From assembly GCF_000341285.1 (NCBI RefSeq), contig NW_005178420.1, positions 1 through 64,000 of the forward strand: 64,000 nucleotides of DNA. Reading direction: 5' to 3'. A program made the translations under genes and the position numbers. Shown one piece after another: positions 11,300 through 21,077 of the stretch. Source of the stretch: Galdieria sulphuraria (taxonomy: Eukaryota > Rhodophyta > Bangiophyceae > Galdieriales > Galdieriaceae). The notes under the pieces are model-generated. The model saw nothing but the letters and a program-made list of their open reading frames with translations, ran no database searches and had not been told where the DNA came from. Within the stretch, counting starts at the first letter, position 1. Each line of letters begins with the position of its first letter.

Positions 11300-12283
11300 T
11301 CAATGCCTTCCCACTGGGGAATTCGGACTATCATCATCTTCCTCACTATCTTCTCCTTCCACAACTTCCTCCAAGTCGATATCTACTCCAAACTCTTCTT
11401 CTACTCTACTAAGTGCTGTGACCACTTCTTGATAAAGTGGAAAAGGAAAAGCTACTCTGGAACCCATACGAAATAGCGTGAAACCAGCAAACGGTGCAGG
11501 AAGTGTTTCTGTTTCTAACTCAACGATATTCGCTCCCTTTTTGGCAAGTACTGCTGTTACTGCTTCCACAATTCCTTCAGAATCAGGACCCTCAACATAT
11601 AATTCATACTCTCTCGTATCAGGAGAAACATGTCGCTCCGCCACGGAAGAAGCACGTCGAGTACTAATCTATAACAATCAACGCATGAGAACAAACAAAT
11701 TATCTTTCATAAAACAAAACAACCCTACTTGAAAACCTGGTAACGCTGACTCTAGCGCAGATTGTATCAACTTCCCGTCCTTCGCATTCAAACTAACCAA
11801 TACAATCATAGCAAAGTCTCCTCCAAGACAAGCCATTCGACTGGATTCCACTATACAAAAGTCAAATCAACAAGCAAACAACCAAATCAGATGATACGCT
11901 GACCATTGGCTGAAATATTTTTTAGTGCCCAACTAAAGTCGTGTACGATGCCCACTCGGTCGGAACCCGCAACGCTAACAACAAATGATTGTGTTTCCAT
12001 ACTAGTAGCCTTTCTATTTCTCGAGACTAGAAAGAAAAACTAAACTGGAGTATTATGTGAATAAGTATTCAACTATACTTGGAGCAGTAGAAGGGTCGCT
12101 TTCGGAAGCCGCTGCTATGGCGCCATGGGTAAACGCCGTGCGACGAAATGTGTGTGGCGTCACCAAGGTTGCATTATTACAACGCCCAAATAGGTAGAAC
12201 GACCTATTTGTTGAAATTATGGTTGGACGAATAGTTCTGCTAACAGAAGAAACCAAATGTTTGCAAAGCTGACTCAAGGCCAT
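11300..12283 (-). CDS. ACT-domain protein related to GcvR, with organellar-type presequence
   Basis: Four exons (12283-12079, 12026-11904, 11850-11729, 11668-11300) give 272 residues. The first exon is a basic, Ser/Thr-rich leader (MALSQLCKHLVSSVSRTIRP...) typical of import into plastid or mitochondrion. Two ACT modules follow. The first is SFVVSVAGSDRVGIVHDF ... SRMACLGGDFAMIVLVSL. The second is EYELYVEGPDSEGIVEAV ... GANIVELETETL. The C-terminus is acidic. Tandem ACT modules of this type occur in bacterial GcvR, which regulates glycine cleavage genes, and in related proteins of unknown role. ACT folds usually sense amino acids. A direct role in glycine metabolism is conjecture. The start at ATG 12283 follows a leader motif shared with the akirin gene. 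Confidence 0.75.
12266..12283 (-). promoter_or_regulatory. Shared start-codon context motif (ACT gene)
   Basis: Just upstream of and including the ATG the minus strand reads TTTTTGGGTTGGTGATG (it extends into the bases immediately above 12283). The akirin gene at 13303 has TTTTTGGATTGGTCATG. The 17-base match with two differences at both starts suggests a leader or initiation element. The position given is approximate. Confidence 0.3.
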
Positions 12284-12553
12284 CACCAACCCAAAAACCA
12301 ATTATTACACACCGATCGGCGATCCTCCCGAGAAGAATTATTCGCCAACTCTGAAATTCAGTTTTAGTGATGTTTCTTTTTTGGACAAAGTGAAATATGA
12401 AAAAACCCATTTCCACAAGCCAACTTTCTTTATATATACGATGAACATATATTGGGTTGAAATGGCTACTAGCGTCTAATCAACTAGTAACATACCATTC
12501 AAAAAAAATATTGTGAACGAGCTTATACTCGCTAGAAACTAAAATTATCACAA

Positions 12554-13303
12554 TTACGACAAATAACTACATTCTCTTTCCTTCAATTGGCGTGAAACGT
12601 AATCTTCATTAAACTTGGAAAAACTCTGAAACTGCTCAGCCAACTTTTCTTGTATGACCGCATTGTATCGATGTGCCAAATGCCTAGTCTTATTAGCCAA
12701 CGCCTCCGAAACAATTTCCTTCAGTTCCTTCAAACTAAACAGCTTTTCATTTTCAAAGTCTCGATTTTCACCTTTACTGTTGAGCATCTTCCAAAACTTA
12801 AGAGGAATATAGGCACTTATGTCACTTTCTGTTGACTCTTGAAGAACAACGCCACTTCCATCTTCCTCGCAATCCACAGGAAACAAATTGTGTGAGCCAC
12901 AACTGGAGCATTTCATTACTCTGGTTCTAGATGCCAGTCGTTTTGTCAATGGCTTCAGTGACTTGTCACTACCCACGCTGTCGTCACTATCACTTTCACT
13001 CCTCACAGAAGACTCCCTAAACTGACAAGCAGAAACTGTTCCAAGCTCTATTTCACGACTAAAAACGTTTATTTTCTCATCCGTAGCCTTGGTGTTCGTT
13101 GTTTCGCGGGTCCAAAAACGACGCGACTTTTTCCAAGAAACCCGGTCCAACCAGTTTTGGACTGCTGGTGGTGACAGCAAACGTTGATTATCACTCAACT
13201 CTAACAAAGCCATGCGATGTCCCGAACAAGAAACCGTTTCCTTTTCAGTTTCATCTTCAAAAGGTCGCTTCTCTCCCACTTTAATGGCCAACACTTCCGA
13301 CAT
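12554..13303 (-). CDS. Akirin-like nuclear protein
   Basis: Single exon, 249 residues from ATG 13303. Akirins are small nuclear adaptor proteins that link transcription factors to chromatin remodelling and also help import proteasomes in animals. Recognition rests on the C-terminal block YNAVIQEKLAEQFQSFSKFN ending in SYLS. This matches the akirin pattern of a helix with KLAEQYxxFxKF and a terminal SY(V/L)S. A KRPFEDE segment near the N-terminus resembles the basic nuclear signal region. The middle is Ser/Asp-rich, with a CSSCGSH pair of cysteines not usual in animal akirins. It is longer than animal akirins (about 190-200 aa). Family call moderate to good; role in algae unknown. Confidence 0.7.
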   Translation of the reverse strand: MSEVLAIKVGEKRPFEDETEKETVSCSGHRMALLELSDNQRLLSPPAVQNWLDRVSWKKSRRFWTRETTNTKATDEKINVFSREIELGTVSACQFRESSVRSESDSDDSVGSDKSLKPLTKRLASRTRVMKCSSCGSHNLFPVDCEEDGSGVVLQESTESDISAYIPLKFWKMLNSKGENRDFENEKLFSLKELKEIVSEALANKTRHLAHRYNAVIQEKLAEQFQSFSKFNEDYVSRQLKERECSYLS

Positions 13304-13415
13304 GACCAATCCAAAAACGGTCACAAAATAAAAAGAAAATCATTCAATGAAATGGAATAATGAATATAGGAAGAGAGGAGGAGGGGGCCACTCGTCCCTC
13401 GTTCTGGGTACCTAT

Positions 13416-13420
<5 letters not shown>

Positions 13421-13446
<26 letters not shown>
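13421..13446. repeat. (AT)n microsatellite
   Basis: Thirteen uninterrupted AT units in the spacer between divergent genes. Confidence 0.95.
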
Positions 13447-13564
13447 GAAAGCACACATTCATGAAACAAGTGCTTGGTTTATTGAACAACTAATAAAAGC
13501 ATTATTGTAGAATTGGATATTGTCTCATTGCCTATGTTATTGTCGAAAGAAAAAAGACAATCGA

Positions 13565-13574
13565 TTTTGGCGCC
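13565..13574 (+). promoter_or_regulatory. E2F-like site
   Basis: TTTTGGCGCC matches the E2F core TTTGGCGC and lies 127 bases before the start of the RAMA-domain gene, whose chromatin-type product would fit cell-cycle control. Inferred from sequence only. Confidence 0.4.
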
Positions 13575-13700
13575 TTTTTCAGTCGAAAATGAGAATGGAG
13601 GATTGTGTTTCCCAGCGGATGTGTCATCGTTTTGCTGGTCTTGTCGTTGACTGGCATGTTTACACAGTTTGCTAAAGACCTTTTTCGTTATTCTGATAAG

Positions 13701-16128
13701 ATGGAGAAGTCTTCTGTTTCCGATATTTCATGTACGTTGGCTATCTTGTTTTCTTGAGTATACCATTCAACTCTTCTTTTTTGCAGCACCTAGAAGCAAA
13801 GAAGCACAACAAAAGCTATTAGAATTAACAAAGCACGGTTTGTTGAAAGTGGGTGAAAAGGTGCAGTTTTATTACAAGGCCAAAGAGTTCGCAGCACAAG
13901 TGACTTCTGAAGGCTGCTTGTTATACCAGGGGGAAAATGGAGAATCGGAACTCTTTCTTTCGCCTTCAGCGTTTGTTAACACATTGGCAAAAAGACAAGG
14001 CCCTTCTAGTCGTGGAAAGTCGAAGCCAAAGTTGAACTTGAACGGTTGGGAGTTTTGTTTTGTGGCTGGTGTTAGTTTGTCGCAACTCAAACAACAGCTT
14101 GAATCCATACTACAAGCAGAAGGCACAGCAGGATCTTCCTCATGGAAAACAAATATAAAGTCGCAAGGAAAACAAGAGAGTGAAACTGGCGACACAGAAT
14201 CGCTTCTGAAAGAACAACAATCATCGGACCCAGAAGATTCCAGTACACCTTTGAAGAAGAAACCAAGAATTGAGAAGAACGAAGACTCGTGGGTTGCTGA
14301 TGCACAAAGGTTGGAAAAGTCACAAGAACATTCTGCAGATATTTCACAAGTGGAGGAAGTGGTTGAAGAACGACAAGAAGAGGAAGAGAAAGAAAATGAA
14401 CAAGGTAAACAGGAAGAAGATAGTCAACCATCGGAGTCGGAAAATGACGATGGTAAAAATCTGAAGAAACGAACTACTCGTCTATCTTCAGGTTCTATCA
14501 AACACATTAGTTATACCAAAGGAACCAAGCAGATAAGCAACGATGAAGCTTCCTCAGTAGATCCTGATAAAACGGACGATGATAAAGAACTGGACACGAT
14601 TGAAGGAACTTCAACGAGAGGAAGAAGAAGAAGACTTTCGGCAACCACAAGAAACAGTAGCCGGTTGGCTTCACAAATAACGAAATCTTCTAAAGGAAAA
14701 CAGGAAGCTTCATCAGACGAAGAGGAACGATCCATACCTCGGGTTTCCGGAAGATACTTGAGAAGAGATAAGGCTAGAGAATCCAGTCCCAAAGTGATGT
14801 CTACCCAGGAAGATGACCAACAGAGTCATTCAGACGATAATGGCGAAGTAAAACAAGAAAATGATGAGCTTAATTCACAAGTGACTGGAGAAGATGACGC
14901 AGATGATTTGGAAGGACCTTCAGCGTATACGCTGCTTGAGCAGATCAAGGAAGCTGAAAGGATAGAGTTGCATTGTGGTTGGTCCAAAGAAGATCGAGAA
15001 AGTTTACTCGATGCGTTGAGAGATACCAAACAGTTGGATCCAACAGTTCTTTCACAACATATGATGGGAAGCAAAAGCTCTGAAGAGATAACAGAATATC
15101 TAAAGGTATTAAAGGATAGACTTGTAGAGGCAACGAAAGACACTGGATCGGAACCAAATGTATCATTATATACCATGCTATTATCTTTGGAGTTGCTTCA
15201 CACTGGAGTTGTTGCAAATGATGGAGTAATTTCTAAAAAATTAGAACATACTTGCAAGACTTCTATTCATATGGACTCTCAGGACAAAGTTCTGCCTACT
15301 TCTAAAAGAACGATATCGGACACGGACAGGATTCTGAAGAAGATGCGAAAGGAAGTGGAAGAACTTCGCAACAAGGTTGAAATGGAGATGGCAGCAAGAC
15401 GTGATTTAGAACTGGAAAAGCAATTGTTAGAAGTTCAGTTACAGGAAGCGAAACGGGCCACCGAAAGAGAAGCACGCAAGAGAGCAGCCATAGAAGATGA
15501 GAATGAGGAAATGAAAGTGCGTGAGTTGGAAACCCGTCGTCGTCTGGATCGTTTAAAGCTTAAACTCACTGCAATCAAGGGAGAGGTGAATACTACGGAT
15601 GGAAAAGATAATATGAATTGTTCTGTAACATCTCCAAGTGCAATGCATTCTATGGATAATACAAAAGTAGTCAGTGGAGAAACAGCAATGACAGAAGAGA
15701 AGGATTCTATTCATGAAGAGCCTTGTGAGATAGTTTCACCATCTAATCTTAAGGAACACAGTAAAGAGGAAATGGAAAAGTTACAAGAAGAAGTTGATCG
15801 TTTGAGAAGCAAAGTTGCAAGTTTAGAAACTGAAGTTAGTGACTTTCAACAAGATGCAGAAAATGAACGAAGACGGAATTATCATTTGATGGAAGCCAAA
15901 AAGTATTTAGAAATCAGCTTGAATGAAGTTCTACACGCCTCGAAAAGCTCATCTCCTGATGAAATGGAAGTCACTTCAAATGAACAATCTGTAACCGAGT
16001 TAGAGGCAAAGAGCAACTTTCTCCCAAAGGATATGAATGAGAGAGTTTTTCCAAGTCTTTATCGCTTCACTAGTTCTATTGTAGCAAGAAGAAGGAAGTC
16101 ACGCGCTTTCCGAAGTATGCTAGTTTAG
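13701..16128 (+). CDS. RAMA-domain / SANT-like coiled-coil chromatin protein (790 aa)
   Basis: Two exons (13701-13731, 13787-16128; 55-nt intron with a TTTTTTGCAG acceptor). Near the N-terminus lies a RAMA-type domain (residues about 20-125: LTKHGLLKVGEKVQFYYKAK, a LYQG strand, LSPSAFVNTLAKR, GWEFCFV). This fold is seen in restriction-associated proteins and in eukaryotic chromatin or MPND-type proteins. A long acidic, Ser/Lys-rich region follows. Then comes a SANT/Myb-like segment (GWSKEDRESLLDALRDTKQL) around residue 415, a long coiled coil (about 535-640) and a second one (about 695-760). The predicted site is nuclear; it could read chromatin or scaffold a complex. The intron-aware start at 13701 is preferred over an upstream ATG at 13669 that reads through the intron. 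Confidence 0.75.
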
Positions 16129-16275
16129 TTTATTTCTATAGAGCACATAAGATATATAGAATGGACTTGTGTGTGGATGATGCTTTTTCTATTTGGATAA
16201 GACAAAAGGGCCAAAGAGACCAATGGACAAACACTCGAGAAACGCTTTGGGCAGAAATAGAATTGAACATCATTT

Positions 16276-16294
16276 GTTGTGTGTGTGTGTGTGT
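16276..16294 (+). repeat. (GT)n microsatellite
   Basis: Run of GT dinucleotides shortly before the citrate-synthase-like gene. Confidence 0.9.
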
Positions 16295-16328
16295 AGAGAA
16301 ACACAAATAACGCCGAAGGGTTTGTGAG

Positions 16329-17856
16329 ATGGTTGTGTTGCAAGTAATCGATCCTCAAACGAAGAAAACTTATGAAATAAATGGTGTGGAAGAAGAGGGC
16401 TATATTCCTTCTACAGAATGGAAAAAAATAGTCTTACAGGAAGGTACAGGACTCATGGTATATGATCCCTTTTATTACAATACCTCCGTTGCCAAGTCTT
16501 CCATTTCTTATTCAGACCCCTACAAAGGAAAACTTTATTATCGTGGATATGATATGGAAACTCTCTCTGAGAATTCCAACTTTTTAGATGTTTCTTTTTT
16601 GCTCATTCACGGTTCACTACCTTCGAAGCAAGAAAGTGAAGTTTGGAAGGATTTGATAATGTCTCACACTTATCTTCACGAAGATATACTTGCCCAACTT
16701 AGAAGATTCCGTTACAATGCTCATCCCATGGGGATCATGATAGCCACTTTAGCCGCTTTGATGGCTTTTCACCCCGAAGCCAATCCCTCTCTTCGCGGAG
16801 CTGACTTGTATGAAAAGTCAAAGGAGAGTTGTAACAAACAGATATTTCGCATATTAGGGAAAGTACCTACTATTGCAGCTTGTGCTTATCGTATGCGTGT
16901 TGGAAGACCCTTCAACTCACCTGATTCCACAGGAACGATGAGTTTTACTGGAAATTTCTTAGCTATGTTGGACCGACTTTCGGAACCATTGTATATTCCT
17001 GATGAGCGTTTATCAAGACTATTGGATAAAGTATTTATAGTGTTGGCTGATGATGGTAAGTATTCCTTGTTGTTGTGTGTAGGAAGGGCAGAAATGAATG
17101 ATTCTGGTTAGGAATGAATTGTGCAACTAGTATGTTACGTCATGTGGCATCTAGTAAAGTGGATCCTTATACTGCCATTTCAGCTGCAGCAGCTGCTCAT
17201 TATGGTCCGAGGATTAGTGGAGTGTCCGATGCTGTGATAGGGATGTTATCAGAAATCCAAGATTCTTCCCCATCCTCAGTTCGTTCGTTTTTAGATCGAT
17301 GCAAGTCAGAGAATAGAAGACTTCAAGGCTTTGGTCACCTTAATTACAAAGCATATGATCCTAGAGCTCGAGTATTAAAAGGCGTTGCTAAGGAAGTAGC
17401 TGAGTTGCTTGGTCGTGATGTTTTATTAGATAAAGCGTTTGAGTTGGAGCGTCAAGTATTAGAAGATGTGCATTACACTTCACGTGGTGTCTATCCGAAT
17501 ATTGATCTTTATTTGTCTTTGATATGGAGAATGATGGGTTTTCCGTCAGATTTTGCTCCTGTTTTATCAGCTGTAAGTAGTTTAGTGTGCCATTTGAATA
17601 TTATTGATATATATATGTGTGTATATATAAGGTACCTCGAACGGCTGGTTGGTTGGCTCATTGGAAGGAAGGATTAACTGATCCTTATGCCAAGATATGG
17701 CGTCCTAGACAAATCTACAAAGGAGAGGAGAAGAGAGATTATGTTGCTTTAGAGAAGAGACAACCTCCACCTCATGGAGAGCCTAGTTTAGATTATCCAG
17801 AAACGAGACAGAATAGAAGAAGATTACTATGTTATCAACATAATAATAAAGAATGA
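16329..17856 (+). CDS. Citrate synthase homologue with altered active site
   Basis: Three exons (16329-17055, 17112-17572, 17632-17856; 470 aa). The fold is plainly citrate synthase: YDPFYYNTSVAKSSISYSD, LYYRGYDMETL, FRYNAHPMG, GFPSDFAPVLSAVPRTAGW and RPRQIY. Active enzymes condense oxaloacetate and acetyl-CoA. Here the LADHE-type motif reads LADDGMN (exon 1/2 junction), and the HGGAN motif with its catalytic His reads YGPRISGVSD. GFGHRVYK reads GFGHLNYK, keeping its His but losing the next Arg. The Asp of PNIDLY is kept. Losing the HGGAN His argues against ordinary catalysis, so a regulatory or structural pseudo-enzyme is possible. It has no presequence and no peroxisomal SKL-type end (C-term HNNKE). 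Family certain, activity doubtful. Confidence 0.88.
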
Positions 17857-18020
17857 AAAGTTGATTTTCTTTTTTATGAAACAACAACATTTGTGAAGAG
17901 AAGAAGAATGGGATGGTGGTGGTGGTGGTGTGTGATTGTGGTGTTGATAGTCGTTATTAAAAGGAAAGTTTTACTTAGAAGCAACCCACGAGAACATATA
18001 AAAGGTTTGGTTCTGGAGAA

Positions 18021-18775
18021 ATGTTTGATCATATGGCTCACTATTATGATGAAATGAATCGTTTGATATCTTTGGTAGGCAACTTGGTTATTGACAAACT
18101 CAAGGTTGATCTCCTTAGGGTTTGGATATGTCTTGGAGACGTTCCGCTGTACGTCATCTAACTCTTCTTCCACCACATAGTAAAATATTGGATGTTGCTA
18201 TGGGAACGGGAGATTTGAGTCTAGCGTTGTTACAACAACGTCCTGATTATCATATTGTGGGTATTGATCCTTCTGTAGAAATGTTGCGTCGAGCAGAAAA
18301 GAAGTTGTCACGTTATGCATCGTCGGTTACTTTTCAACAAGGGGTTGCAGAAGAGTTGCCTTTTTCAGATGATACTTTTGCAGCTGTGATGGTTGCTTTT
18401 GGAGTTCGTAACTTTGAAGACAGGAAGAAAGGAATAGCAGAAATGAGTCGAGTGATGAGTCGAGATGCCAAGTTGGTCATCCTGGAACTTGGATATCCTG
18501 ATAGTGACCCTCATGGATGGAGGAGGTGGTTGAATAGGATTGCCGAGTCATTTATTCGATATGGGGTTCCTTATTTAGGTATGATATTGACTGGAAGTAG
18601 AGATGAATATCACTATTTACAACAAAGTATGTATTCATTCCCAAATGCGACAACATTTCAACACTTTTTACAAACGGAATGTGGTTTATATGTAACTCAT
18701 TATGAACGTTGTTTATGGGGTTTAGGGCCTCATATTTATGTGTTGAAAAAGTTATCCTCGATTGGATTCCATTGA
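18021..18775 (+). CDS. UbiE/MenG-type C-methyltransferase
   Basis: Two exons (18021-18074, 18119-18775; 236 aa). SAM-dependent methylation of a quinone ring in ubiquinone or menaquinone/phylloquinone synthesis is the usual role. Visible family parts are MFDHMAHYYDEMNRLISLG followed by LDMSWRR across the intron, SAM motif I ILDVAMGTGDLSLAL, the motif GIDPSVEML, ELPFSDDTFAAVMVAFGVRN and YGVPYLGMILTGSRDEYHYL. The conserved SLGLDxxWRR joins exactly at the splice site, which supports the model. The start at 18021 lacks a presequence; an upstream exon was sought but not established. The sequence looks more like bacterial MenG than mitochondrial COQ5, so transfer or plastid origin is possible. Confidence 0.85.
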
Positions 18776-18804
18776 TTCTCCACGACGATTCTTTGTGTTG
18801 TGAA

Positions 18805-20160
18805 ATGGATAAACCAACTTTCCGGGAGCATGAGTATATAGAAAACCATTCAAGACATACAAGTTTCGAATCACCTAAACAAAGACACGGTAACTTTATT
18901 TCAAAGGTCCTCGACTTGAGAAAGAGTCAACAAAGGGATAGAGAAAAGGAACAAGACGACAACTTATCAGACAACCGTCACTCGGAATATAAAAGACATC
19001 CCAACGCACACTCTTCAGTTGGAGGGATTACTTGTCACGACGAAAATATCATAAAGGCACAAAGGTCAGTCGTATTTGAACTCATCAAACAAGTAGGGAA
19101 GAACGTCATCATGGGAAGAGACTTACTTTACGTGACTTTTCCTATCCAATGTTGTGCTCCAGAATCTGCTTTACAAAGATTTGCTTATGCAGCTTCTTAT
19201 GCGCCCTCCTTTCTAGGAAAGGCAGCAAGACAAACTCACGACCCTTTAGAAAGATTCAAGTGGGTGCTTGCTTTTTATATTGCAGGAATGCATTGCACTT
19301 GTGTATTTATGAAACCTCTCAACCCAATACTTGGCGAAACATATCAAGCTCAATTGGACTCGGAGACCATGATTTATGTCGAACAAAGTAGTCACCATCC
19401 TCCTGTCACCCAAGTTTTGGTAACAACGATACTATTCAACTTGCTATCTTCCATTCTCAAAGTGCTATATTTCATCAGGTAACAGGCCCTGGATATCGTT
19501 TCTATAGTTGGGTAACCTATTCTGCCCACTTTCGATATAACCATATCAAATTGGTACATACAGGATTTCGAGCTGTATATTTTGATGATGGAACAAAAAT
19601 CATTTGGGACAACCCATATGATATTTTTAATGGTAAAGTATTCATCTTTTGTTTGCATAAGAGAAAAGCTATAATGAACTGGGATAGGAGTATTTTGGGG
19701 AAGTTATCATCAAGAAACATTGGGTCAACTCCATTTCCAGGATGACAAAAATGGACTCTATTTGGAACTCCAATTGGGTAATGTGACAAATCATCCATCG
19801 GATTACTTTCAAGGTACCATTTTTTCATTCGAGTCGACTCATCAGAAGAAGAAAAAGAAGGATAGTTTACCTGTTGCTAAGGTAAAAGGTTCATGGCTTG
19901 GGTTTTTGGAAGTGGATGGAGAATGCTATTGGTCATTGGCACATGATGAGAAAGCATATCCTACTAGTGTGGATAAGAGATATCTACTTGCCAGTGACTC
20001 TACGTTTCGTGAAGACTTGTTGTACTTAGAAAAGGGTGATTTAGAGACTTCACAACAGAAGAAAATAGAATTGGAAGAACAACAAAGAAATGAACGCAAA
20101 TGGCGAACCAAAAAGACTCGTACATTTTCCTTTTTACATCCTTTTCAGAAAAACGGTTAA
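18805..20160 (+). CDS. Oxysterol-binding protein-related lipid transfer protein
   Basis: Three exons (18805-19413, 19479-19632, 19688-20160; 411 aa). OSBP-type proteins exchange sterols and phosphoinositide between membranes at contact sites. The signature EQSSHHPPVTQ lies at the end of exon 1, preceded by KPLNPILGETYQA, both hallmarks of the family. Later come FRAVYFDDGTKIIWDNP, WGSYHQETLGQLHF and NVTNHPSDYFQGT. The protein consists of an OSBP-related domain with a 95-residue charged N-terminal stretch and no PH domain, like the short plant and yeast forms. The gene starts only 29 bases after the methyltransferase stop on the same strand. Confidence is high. Confidence 0.9.
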
Positions 20161-20234
20161 TTTTGTGAGGTAACATTTTTGGATAAAATTGTGTGTATAT
20201 TCTTCTTGTACAAAGAGAAGCATTCAAGAGGGAT

Positions 20235-21077
20235 ATGATGCGATTGACTAGCCAACTTTGTTCCAAGAGTTGCTTCTTAAGCAACTTGACTACAACGGTT
20301 GTTACTACAAGTTTCAGATGGCTCAGAAATACTGGAATTTGTGATAACCCGTCGTTAGGAACAAAGGTCCTCCTTTCCACCACATCGCTGAGATGTGACG
20401 ACTTTACTCGGAAATCCAGGTACTCCCCTTCACCTTACATGAAGACAAACAGAGATGAACAAGCACAAAAAACACTACACAAGTTTCAAGGAGTGGTGGA
20501 AAGAATCTTTTATCGACAACGAGAAACTGGCTTTTCCGTTGCTGAAGTACGGATAATAGCGTCATCCACCGATATTCCGGAAAGCGTGATCCAGGTGGTA
20601 GGAACACTTGGAAATGTGCAAGAAGGAGATGAATTCAGAGGTTCTGGGTTTATTACTATTCACCCGAAATATGGTAAACAGTTGAGACTTGTCGGAAATA
20701 ACCAAAGCGACACGAAAGAGCAAACAACAACGAGACAGTCGAGTCCGGAAAGACATCACGTAAGTATTTTATACAGGAAAGTTTTGTTGTTTTGATGGAC
20801 GTTTGTAAAGATAATTGTCGAAAAAGTTGTGTTCACAGCTCCCGACGATTCAGGGTTTGCAGTAGGTCAAGCAAGGCTTCTTGATAATAACGAAGACGAT
20901 TTATCTTTCGAACAACAGAGTGAAACTGAAAGAGTTACAGTTGTCGGGAAACTGGGTAGAATTGAAGAAGGCTTGCATTTAGCAGTTGAAGGTATTTGGG
21001 TAAACCATAGCAAGTATGGGAAGCAGTTTCAGGTTCAAGTTGCTCAAACGGAACCTTTCAGTGATGTCCAATATTAA
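20235..21077 (+). CDS. Stand-alone tandem RecD2-type OB-fold protein, organelle-targeted
   Basis: Two exons (20235-20759, 20811-21077; 263 aa). The N-terminus (MMRLTSQLCSKSCFLSNL...) is a basic Ser/Thr-rich presequence. Two copies of the N-terminal OB module of RecD2/YrrC DNA helicases follow. The first reads GVVERIFYRQRETGFSVAEV ... VVGTLGNVQEGDEFRGSG ... HPKYGKQL. The second reads IIVEKVVFTAPDDSGFAVGQ ... VVGKLGRIEEGLHLAVEG ... HSKYGKQF. No helicase motifs follow; a stop comes right after the second module and the sequence turns AT-rich. It may bind single-stranded DNA in plastid or mitochondrion. Truncation of a larger helicase gene is the main alternative. Domain call good, function inferred. 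Confidence 0.7.

Larger units (their letters stand above)
13304..13700. other. Divergent promoter region with AT microsatellite and E2F-like site
   Basis: Nearly 400 bases between the akirin gene (-) and the RAMA-domain gene (+). It contains an (AT)n run at 13421-13446 and an E2F-like TTTTGGCGCC at 13565-13574. No open frame of interest was found. Confidence 0.5.

Noticed and set aside
17909-18020. Frame beginning MGWWWWW
   Set aside because: Comes from a (TGG)n run; its frame does not join the methyltransferase, whose own ATG at 18021 fits the family.
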